From Actinomycetota bacterium (GTDB lineage: Bacteria; Actinomycetota; Acidimicrobiia; Acidimicrobiales; Ilumatobacteraceae), in contig JAPKZT010000054.1 of NCBI GenBank assembly GCA_026393655.1, positions 1-13,757 of the forward strand: a stretch of DNA of 13,757 bases. The letters run 5' to 3'. Of the stretch, positions 6,286 through 12,273 are shown piece by piece. Made by a program: the position numbers and the translations under genes. The notes beneath the pieces are model-generated. The model was given only the letters and a program-made list of their open reading frames with translations, ran no database searches and was not told the DNA's origin. Each line of letters opens with the position of its first letter. The stretch's first letter is position 1.

Positions 6286-7485
6286 ATGAGTATCGCCATA
6301 GAAGTCAGGTCGCTGTCGAAAAACTTCAGGCTGTATCACGAACGCAACCGCTACATTAAAGCAGCACTTCTACGCGGTCGCCGAGCCAGGTACGAAGAAT
6401 TTCTGGCTCTTAATGATGTCTCATTTGAAGTTGATCATGGAGCAACACTCGGGATAATCGGATCAAACGGTTCAGGCAAAACGACGATGCTCAAGTGTCT
6501 GACTGGTATTTACACCCCAGACAAGGGCAACATAAAAATTGATGGCAAACTTGCTGCGCTTCTTGAACTAGGCGCTGGGTTTCATCCAGAACTAACTGGA
6601 TCAGAAAATATATATCTGAACGGCGCAATTTTGGGTATGTCAAAACGGGATGTGCTAGCCAAATTTGACAGCATCGTCGAATTTGCTGGATTAGAGAGAT
6701 TTATTAATACACCCGTCAAGAATTTCTCATCAGGAATGGTCGTAAGGCTCGGTTTCTCGATTGCGGCGCATGTTGAGCCAAAGATTTTGCTAATCGATGA
6801 AATTTTGTCGGTTGGTGATCAAGACTTTCAGCGAAAGAGTAGCGAAAAAATCGAAGAGTTCCGGCGCGAAGGCAGAACGATTGTTGTAGTCAGTCACAGC
6901 CTCGGGCTTGTTCAACAATTATGTAAAGAAGTTATCTGGCTTGAAAAAGGGCAAATCAAACAAGTCGGAAGTGCCACAGATGTGATCTCGGCGTACACAG
7001 GCGGTAGTTACGCTCAGCACACTGAGAAAGACGATGAGTCTCGCGAGCGATGGGGCACCGGTGATGCACGCATTAATTCTCTTGAGTTGCTTGGGCCTGA
7101 TGGTTCACAAACTCAGCGCGTTGAGTCAGATAGCGCTGTAAGAATTCGGTGTGAGATGACTGCCCATGCACGACTTGATTCTCCAATTTTACGAGTTCGG
7201 ATCACAAAGTTAAACGGGGACGTAATTTGGGCAACTTCAACACAACGTGGCACAAATACAATTCGTGTTCTTGACGGTCCGGCAACTGCAACACTGGATA
7301 TTCCGAAACTTGGGCTTCTCGAAGGCACATATTATTTATCAGCGTCGATCTCTGACCCAACTGGCACAACAGACTTTGATCATTGCGAAAATTGGGTTCG
7401 CTTCAATGTTCATAAAACAAACTTGTTTGACGAAGGAGTTGTCTCAGTTGCTTCAACTTGGTCTCTAGAGCGCCATCACCGCTAA
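6286..7485 (+). CDS. wzt: ABC polysaccharide exporter ATPase Wzt with C-terminal carbohydrate-binding domain
   Basis: 399 residues. The ABC ATPase domain (1-240) has Walker A GSNGSGKTT (59-67), the Wzt/TagH-type segment LLELGAGFHPELTGSENIYL (92-111), signature FSSGM (147-151), Walker B LLIDE (168-172) and switch H204. After it comes a region of about 145 residues (255-399), predicted beta-rich, with the hydrophobic periodicity and length of the Wzt-C Ig-like domain. In E. coli O8/O9a Wzt this domain binds the modified non-reducing end of the finished glycan and gates export. Partner is the permease at 7496-8305, encoded convergently 10 bp away rather than in the same operon. An AGGA site (6274-6277) lies 8 nt before the ATG and the preceding stop is 2 nt away. 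Confidence 0.93.
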   Translation: MSIAIEVRSLSKNFRLYHERNRYIKAALLRGRRARYEEFLALNDVSFEVDHGATLGIIGSNGSGKTTMLKCLTGIYTPDKGNIKIDGKLAALLELGAGFHPELTGSENIYLNGAILGMSKRDVLAKFDSIVEFAGLERFINTPVKNFSSGMVVRLGFSIAAHVEPKILLIDEILSVGDQDFQRKSSEKIEEFRREGRTIVVVSHSLGLVQQLCKEVIWLEKGQIKQVGSATDVISAYTGGSYAQHTEKDDESRERWGTGDARINSLELLGPDGSQTQRVESDSAVRIRCEMTAHARLDSPILRVRITKLNGDVIWATSTQRGTNTIRVLDGPATATLDIPKLGLLEGTYYLSASISDPTGTTDFDHCENWVRFNVHKTNLFDEGVVSVASTWSLERHHR

Positions 7486-7495
7486 CTAAAACAAT

Positions 7496-8305
7496 TTAAA
7501 GTTCTTCTGCCAACCTACGTTTAAGTTTATTAAATGTTGCTAGACCAATAATAAGAGAACTCGTTGCGGCAATTGCCAACACAATCACATCATTCCAGTT
7601 TGGTGATCTACCGTTATATGTAGTTGCTCGAAATGATCTAATGAATACTGCAGTCGGGTTCCAGTAAAGAACCGCATGAACAGCATCGGGCACTTTGCCG
7701 TCAAAAGTATGTGGGTCATAAATAACAGGGGTTGCAAAAAACCACAACTGGTTGATAATTGTCCACAAATATGGCAAGTCGCGAAAAAATACTGCGCTTA
7801 CACTTAAAACTAATGCGACTCCCATCGCAAAAATAGCCAAAAGAATCATCAGCAGGATTGTCACTGGTAACCAAGGCAAAATAAAACTTCCGGCGAGTGT
7901 GAGCGCGATGCAAACAAGTGTCATTTCAATTGAAAATTGCACCGAACAAAACAGCACTTGAGAGATAACGAGGCTCTCGCGCGCAAATGCAACTTTTCGC
8001 ACCAATGTTGTATTACTTAAAATCGATTGCAAACCGACACCGCACACAAGTGAAAAGAATCCCCAAGGGATTAACCCTGTTAGTAAATATAAGCCGTAAG
8101 TTGTGATTCCCGACGGGTCACCGACTGGTGCTTGGGCACCAAAAAGCACACCAAAAACGAATGTATATATTGCCATCTGCGCAAGTGGGTTGAGCATTGA
8201 CCACGACCAACCTAAAACTGATCGCCGATATTTACTGCGAAGTTCACGCAATGTTAAGTTCCACAATAAGTTGCGCGAGTTCGCGATGTCTCTTAGTTGC
8301 TGCAT
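7496..8305 (-). CDS. wzm: ABC-2 polysaccharide exporter permease Wzm
   Basis: 269 residues from the ATG at 8305, with six hydrophobic segments. The N-terminal amphipathic part LLWNLTLRELRSKYRRSVLG (13-32) leading into WSWSMLNPLAQM, then LTGLIPWGFFS (75-85), VRKVAFARESLVIS (102-115), FRDLPYLW (174-181) and FFATPVIY (189-196) are landmark stretches of the Wzm/TagG/RfbA family. With Wzt it forms the channel that moves lipid-linked glycan across the cytoplasmic membrane. Longer starts exist in frame (ATG 8323, TTG 8335); 8305 is preferred because homologues begin about 8-10 residues before the RNLLWNL segment. It is a single-gene minus-strand unit, divergent from the second coiled-coil operon. 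Confidence 0.92.
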   Translation of the reverse strand: MQQLRDIANSRNLLWNLTLRELRSKYRRSVLGWSWSMLNPLAQMAIYTFVFGVLFGAQAPVGDPSGITTYGLYLLTGLIPWGFFSLVCGVGLQSILSNTTLVRKVAFARESLVISQVLFCSVQFSIEMTLVCIALTLAGSFILPWLPVTILLMILLAIFAMGVALVLSVSAVFFRDLPYLWTIINQLWFFATPVIYDPHTFDGKVPDAVHAVLYWNPTAVFIRSFRATTYNGRSPNWNDVIVLAIAATSSLIIGLATFNKLKRRLAEEL

Positions 8306-8318
8306 TGAGTTACAACTT

Positions 8319-8342
8319 ACCATTACTTTAAACAAGTAAGGT
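8319..8342. promoter_or_regulatory. Inverted repeat in the wzm / coiled-coil divergent promoter gap
   Basis: Arms TTACTT (8323-8328) and AAGTAA (8334-8339) are perfect around a 5-nt centre. With a one-base bulge they extend to ACC-A-TTACTT and AAGTAAGGT. The repeat ends directly before the -10 of the coiled-coil gene, occupying its spacer/-35 zone, and lies just upstream of wzm, so a bound protein could act on both directions. It is an operator candidate only. Confidence 0.35.
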
Positions 8343-8348
8343 TAAAAT
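8343..8348 (+). promoter_or_regulatory. -10 box of the second coiled-coil/GT operon
   Basis: TAAAAT (5/6 match to TATAAT) ends 7 nt before the ATG at 8356, predicting a leaderless transcript. No consensus -35 is apparent; the inverted repeat sits there instead. Confidence 0.55.
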
Positions 8349-8355
8349 CAAACAT

Positions 8356-8760
8356 ATGGACGACATCATAAAAGCCTCTGTAGAGCTTTCAGTTACAGAA
8401 TTAAGTTCTGAACTTGAATCGGTGCGGAGCAAATTGCAAGCTGCGGAGCAAAAGATAATGCAACTTGAATTGGCGCTTTTGCAATCTCGAGATTTTTCTA
8501 TTGGTACTGCAGCAGAATTGGGTGAGATGCGAGTCGGATATAACACGATTATTGAAAAACTAAAAGACGCCAACATCCATATCAAAAGTCATCTAGCGCA
8601 TATCAAGCGACTTGAGGAAGCATTAGGCGAGTCAGGTCGCGCAATCGCATTTCATGCAGCGAGGTCTGCAGAATTAGATCGTGTTTATAATTCGGCTTCA
8701 TGGAAAATCGGCAGATTTATTATGATTCCAGTTCGAATTTTACGCAAAATTTCTAGTTAA
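8356..8760 (+). CDS. Small coiled-coil protein paired with a glycosyltransferase (copy B)
   Basis: 134 residues. Residues 10-45 and 64-110 have heptad-like hydrophobic spacing in charged sequence, split by a looser segment around 46-62 (SRDFSIGTAAELGEM). The C terminus YNSASWKIGRFIMIPVRIL (111-129) matches the S-x-S-W-[RK]-[LI]...P-x-R tail that joins coiled coils to glycosyltransferase modules in large bacterial GT proteins; it is amphipathic and basic and could lie on the membrane. No catalytic motif, signal peptide or clear TM helix. The gene opens its operon behind a TAAAAT box and is followed after 5 nt by the tandem GT2 gene. Same plan as 5195-5554 (leaderless start, coiled coil, aromatic-basic tail, glycosyltransferase next), but the two proteins show little plain identity. 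Function is not known. Confidence 0.78.
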   Translation: MDDIIKASVELSVTELSSELESVRSKLQAAEQKIMQLELALLQSRDFSIGTAAELGEMRVGYNTIIEKLKDANIHIKSHLAHIKRLEEALGESGRAIAFHAARSAELDRVYNSASWKIGRFIMIPVRILRKISS

Positions 8761-8765
8761 AAATT

Positions 8766-10319
8766 ATGCCTCCGTTGCTGAGTATCGTCACGCCGGTCTA
8801 CGACCCACCGAGATATGCGTTTGAAAAATGTATTGAAACTGTTTTTGCCCAAGAATTCAAAGATTGGGAGTGGTGCCTCGTTGATGATTGTTCAACAGCA
8901 CCATGGGTTAAGACTCGATTAAACGAACTCCAGGCATCAGACCAACGCATAAAAGTATATTTCAGATCTGAAAACGGTGGCATCGTTGCGGCATCTAATG
9001 ACGCGATCTCTCTGGCGTCTGGAGAATTCATTGTGTTACTTGATAACGACGATGAACTTCACCCCGACGCACTTGAAGAAGTCGCGGCATGTATCAATGC
9101 CAACCCAATTGTTGATTATATATATTCAGATGAAGACAAAATCACTGTAGATGGCGAGCACTTTGACGAATTTATCAAACCAGATTGGTCACCAGAACGG
9201 TTTCTAGCGCAAAATTATTGCTCACATTTATCAGTAATGCGAACATCACTAGTCAACCAAGTGGGAAGATTTCGATCTGGTTTTGATGGTGCACAAGACT
9301 ACGACTTGTTTCTAAGAATCACCGAGCGAACAAAAAACATTGTGCACATACCAAAAGTTTTGTATCACTGGAGGGCCGTTCCTGGTTCAACAGCATCTGC
9401 CAATAATGCAAAATTGTACGCCTACACCGCTGCCGCCAAAGCGGTTGACGAGCACCTAAAGCGACGAAAAATCACTGCCGAGGTGAAATTTGACCCAGCA
9501 CTTTCTCTAGTCACAGTGAAGCGTCAACTAACAGAGCACCCGAAGGTCAGCATAATAATTCCAACCTGTGGAACTAGAAAAGCTGTTTTCGGAGTGGACA
9601 CATGCCTCGTAGTCAATGCTGTCGAAAGCATCGAACGTAAATCTTCGTATACGAACTTCGAAATAATCGTGGTCGTAGATAACGGCACACCACAACAAGT
9701 GATCACCGATCTCAAAGCCGTGTGCCCAAATCGCTTGAAAATTATTGACTACGACAAGCCATTTAATTTTTCTGATAAATGCAATGTTGGTGTAGTCAAC
9801 AGCGATGCCCCCCTTGTCTTGATGCTCAACGACGACACCGAAATTATCAGCCCCGACTGGCTTGAGACGATGGTTGGTCATATATCTGATGAAGATGTGG
9901 CGATGGTTGGGCCACTGCTTCTTTTTGAAGATGGCCGAATACAAAGTGCGGGGCATTCAAACACCCACTCACTACATAATTTTTGCGCTGGTCTCTCAAG
10001 TAATATTTTCGGACATTTCAGAATGCTGAAATTGGCGCGCGAAGTTAGCGGCGTAACTGGAGCGTGTGCACTAATCAAGCGAGACGCCTATTTTGAAGTC
10101 GGTGGAATGAGTGAGATATTTCCATTGGCATTTAATGACTGCGATATTGCGTTCAAGTTCTTAGAGCGTGGCTACCGCATAATTTGGACGCCGAATGCTC
10201 GGCTGTTTCATTTTGAATCAGCCACACGTCCTGCAAATGTAAAACCATCGGAAGTTAAATTAATCACCGGTCGATGGGGACGCAAAATTAACAACGACGA
10301 GTACTGCAAGGTTCATTAA
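8766..10319 (+). CDS. Tandem-domain GT2 glycosyltransferase
   Basis: 517 residues with two complete GT-A/GT2 domains. Domain 1 (4-230): SIVTPVYDP (6-14), VDDCS (39-43), the DxD-type LLDNDDELHP (91-100), and DGAQDYDLFLR (174-184) as the acceptor/base region. Domain 2 (258-480): VSIIIPTCGT (261-270), VVDNGT (303-308), LMLNDDTEI (352-360), GACALIKRD (432-440) and FNDCDIAFKF (456-465). Such two-domain enzymes add two different sugars or two linkages of a repeat unit, or extend a rhamnose/galactofuranose-like backbone; donor sugars are not readable. No coiled coil or TM of its own. It starts 5 nt after the coiled-coil stop without a Shine-Dalgarno site, so the pair is probably translationally coupled. 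It ends 9 bp before the 3' end of the opposing tRNA gene. Confidence 0.9.
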   Translation: MPPLLSIVTPVYDPPRYAFEKCIETVFAQEFKDWEWCLVDDCSTAPWVKTRLNELQASDQRIKVYFRSENGGIVAASNDAISLASGEFIVLLDNDDELHPDALEEVAACINANPIVDYIYSDEDKITVDGEHFDEFIKPDWSPERFLAQNYCSHLSVMRTSLVNQVGRFRSGFDGAQDYDLFLRITERTKNIVHIPKVLYHWRAVPGSTASANNAKLYAYTAAAKAVDEHLKRRKITAEVKFDPALSLVTVKRQLTEHPKVSIIIPTCGTRKAVFGVDTCLVVNAVESIERKSSYTNFEIIVVVDNGTPQQVITDLKAVCPNRLKIIDYDKPFNFSDKCNVGVVNSDAPLVLMLNDDTEIISPDWLETMVGHISDEDVAMVGPLLLFEDGRIQSAGHSNTHSLHNFCAGLSSNIFGHFRMLKLAREVSGVTGACALIKRDAYFEVGGMSEIFPLAFNDCDIAFKFLERGYRIIWTPNARLFHFESATRPANVKPSEVKLITGRWGRKINNDEYCKVH

Positions 10320-10328
10320 CCAATTTTG

Positions 10329-10411
10329 TGAGCGAGGGGGGACTTGAACCCCCACGTCCTTACGAACACTGGCACCTGAAGCCAGCGCGTCTGCCATTTC
10401 GCCACTCGCCC
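10329..10411 (-). tRNA. tRNA-Leu (CAG)
   Basis: Read on the minus strand, an 83-nt class II tRNA folds cleanly. The acceptor stem GGGCGAG/CUCGCUC has one G-U pair and discriminator A. The D-arm uses GCG/CGC, and the anticodon stem CUGGC/GCCAG holds loop UUCAGGU (anticodon CAG, 10378-10376). There is a long variable arm with a GUAA loop, and a T-arm GGGGG/CCCCC with loop UUCAAGU. No CCA is encoded (CAA follows the discriminator). It reads CUG leucine codons. The gene sits between the polysaccharide locus and the FHA-phosphatase-kinase operon, with its 3' end facing the polysaccharide genes. Confidence 0.97.
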
Positions 10412-10454
10412 GAATGGACTTCTGACGCTAACAGTTATGTCGCGTCTAGGGGCG

Positions 10455-10460
10455 TAGAAT
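10455..10460 (+). promoter_or_regulatory. -10 box of the FHA-phosphatase-kinase operon
   Basis: TAGAAT (5/6 match to TATAAT) ends 6 nt before the ATG at 10467. Its TAG is also the in-frame stop that forbids any longer reading frame, so promoter and start support each other. Predicts a leaderless mRNA for the whole operon. Confidence 0.65.
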
Positions 10461-10466
10461 TGTTGC

Positions 10467-11153
10467 ATGTTTGCGCGTGCCTACGCCACTTCGATCAGGC
10501 CAATTTCTCTAGGAAGGGAACTGATTGGCTTACTTGATCTCATGGCCACAAAGGGCACGGTTTCTAACGCATACGCAATCTTTTTGAATAATGATGATCT
10601 GGTTGCTTTTGCCGATGTGGAGCAACATCTTGTTCGCGAATTAATAGACGCCGCGACAAGACATTGCATGCAACTCGGTTATCCGCATGGCGATCCAATT
10701 TCGGTCGTTTTGCAAGCTGACGACACTATTAAAAGTGGCACTTTTATGGTTAAAGCCAGCACGCAACAAGTCTTTAAAAATCCACCCGCTGAGACTAAAC
10801 CACCAATTGTTCAAGAATCAACGGTGCAATCCGAACCGACCCCGCCAATAGTCACTCCCAAGGCATTGGCCGTCAATGCTGCACTAGTTTTAGCAACCGG
10901 GCAGAGATTTGAATTAACTGGAGACTCAGTCAAAATTGGCAGACATGAAAGTTGTTCGGTCGTCTTTGCCGATAGCAATGTCAGTCGCGTGCACGCCCAA
11001 CTTCAACACGACTTAACTGGCTGGTTGGTAGTTGATCTGGGCAGCACGAATGGGGTAAAAGTAAACGGAACAAAAATTTCAAAGGAAAAATTGCTCGTTG
11101 ATGGAGACGAACTGACATTCGGCACATCTACCGCGCGATTTGTAACCTCGTAA
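10467..11153 (+). CDS. FhaA-like protein: DUF3662-type N domain plus FHA domain
   Basis: 228 residues. Residues 1-100 match the FhaA N-terminal (DUF3662) domain by pattern: FARAY-x3-IRP near the start, GRELI, then ELIDAATRHCMQLGYPHGDP (58-77) and SGTFMV. A Pro-rich linker (105-131) follows, then an FHA domain with IGR (157-159), SNVSRVHA (170-177) and DLGSTNG (190-196), all phosphothreonine-binding landmarks. In mycobacteria FhaA binds phosphorylated partners of PknA/PknB such as MviN and helps control peptidoglycan synthesis. The usual opening helix of about 15-20 residues before FARA is missing; the stop at 10455-10457 rules out a longer start in frame. First gene of an operon with phosphatase (1-nt gap) and kinase. 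No second FHA protein (FhaB) follows. Confidence 0.88.
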   Translation: MFARAYATSIRPISLGRELIGLLDLMATKGTVSNAYAIFLNNDDLVAFADVEQHLVRELIDAATRHCMQLGYPHGDPISVVLQADDTIKSGTFMVKASTQQVFKNPPAETKPPIVQESTVQSEPTPPIVTPKALAVNAALVLATGQRFELTGDSVKIGRHESCSVVFADSNVSRVHAQLQHDLTGWLVVDLGSTNGVKVNGTKISKEKLLVDGDELTFGTSTARFVTS

Positions 11154-11154
11154 A

Positions 11155-12270
11155 GTGACAATCTTCATTCGTTGGGGTGCATTAAGCGACACCGGAGTTC
11201 TGCGTTTGCAAAACGAGGACGCAATGCTGGCACGGAAAGGTCTGTTCGTAGTTGCCGACGGTATGGGTGGACATAATGCAGGCGAAGTGGCGAGCGCAAT
11301 GGCAATTAAATTTCTTGGTGCCGCGCAGTCCAGTGGCATTGCCGATGCACAGCAACTCAATTCAATCATCAAAGAAGTCAACGAAAAAATATTTCAGGCG
11401 GCAAACGGACAAACAGATCAAAGAGGAATGGGTACCACGCTTACAGCCTTAGCGATTACTCCGACCAATAAATCGAAATCTGAAAATGAATCTAAGTCTG
11501 TAACCGTTGCAAATATCGGCGATTCTCGCACGTACTTATTGAGGGCTGGCGAATTTAGACAAGTAAGTGTTGACCACTCTTACGTACAAGAGTTAGTCAG
11601 TGAAGGTTTAATAACTCGCGACGAGGCGCGAACTCACGCCCGACGAAACATCGTCACGCGTGCACTGGGTATTGAGCCAACAGTCGGAGTAGACACGTGG
11701 ACGCTTCCACTTATTGCAGGCGATAGATATCTTTTATGTAGTGATGGTTTAGTTGACGAAGTCTCAGACATCGACATTGAAACTTGTTTAAAACTAAATT
11801 CTGACCCTCAGCAAACTGCTGGTTTTCTCGTCGCAATGGCCAACAAAAATGGGGGTCGAGACAACACCACCGTAATTGTTGTAGATGTATTAGACAAAGA
11901 CAACAAAGTAGTCAGCAAGCCAGTCGACTCGACGATTTCAAAACCTGAAACTAATTTGTCGGTTCGCAAACTGATTATTTCAGTTGTGATTGCTGCTGTT
12001 GCCATAGTTGCTTCAGTTGTTACAACTTCTTACGCTCGCGGTGGATACTTCGTGTCTTACGAAGACGAAACGCCAGCAGCGCGCGTGTTGATTTATCAAG
12101 GCAAAGAGTTTCTTTGGTTTAATCCAACCATTGAAGCCGATAGCACTCTCATACGATCTGATCTGAATTTGGCGCTAGCTGCTGAAATTGTCGCCAGACC
12201 AGATTTTTCTTCGCCTACAGATGCCCAGAAGTATGTAAATCAAATTCGTGAAGTTGTTGACGGTAGTTAA
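11155..12270 (+). CDS. pstP: PstP-like PP2C Ser/Thr protein phosphatase, membrane anchored
   Basis: 371 residues. The PP2C catalytic domain (6-245) holds every metal motif: SDTG...NED (11-22), VVADGMGGHNAGE (32-44), GMGTTLTAL (91-99), NIGDSRTYLLR (120-130), CSDGL (195-199) and GGRDNTT (233-239), with D35, D197 and D236 as expected metal ligands. One TM helix lies at about 272-293, followed by an extracytoplasmic tail of about 77 residues with the VLIYQGKEF strand (311-319) seen in actinobacterial PstP. It removes phosphates from PknB and its substrates and so opposes the next gene. GTG start 1 nt after the fhaA stop with no Shine-Dalgarno site. In most actinobacteria rodA/ftsW and pbpA come next; here the kinase follows after 3 nt. 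Confidence 0.95.
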   Translation: MTIFIRWGALSDTGVLRLQNEDAMLARKGLFVVADGMGGHNAGEVASAMAIKFLGAAQSSGIADAQQLNSIIKEVNEKIFQAANGQTDQRGMGTTLTALAITPTNKSKSENESKSVTVANIGDSRTYLLRAGEFRQVSVDHSYVQELVSEGLITRDEARTHARRNIVTRALGIEPTVGVDTWTLPLIAGDRYLLCSDGLVDEVSDIDIETCLKLNSDPQQTAGFLVAMANKNGGRDNTTVIVVDVLDKDNKVVSKPVDSTISKPETNLSVRKLIISVVIAAVAIVASVVTTSYARGGYFVSYEDETPAARVLIYQGKEFLWFNPTIEADSTLIRSDLNLALAAEIVARPDFSSPTDAQKYVNQIREVVDGS

Positions 12271-12273
12271 CCC

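Noticed and set aside
7486..7495. Terminator between wzt and wzm
   Set aside because: Only 10 bp of AT-rich DNA with no stem-loop.
9528..9956. Minus-strand open frame of 142 codons antisense to the tandem GT2 gene
   Set aside because: The plus strand carries clear GT2 motifs throughout, whereas the antisense product has no recognisable domain or start signal.
10412..10466. Frameshifted N-terminal part of FhaA upstream of 10467
   Set aside because: None of the three forward frames in the 55 bp after the tRNA gene resembles the missing helix, and a good -10 box occupies the spot.
10328..10537. Open frame starting MSEGGLEPPRPYEHWHLKP
   Set aside because: It is the antisense of the tRNA-Leu gene, a well-known false protein in databases, and overlaps the fhaA start.
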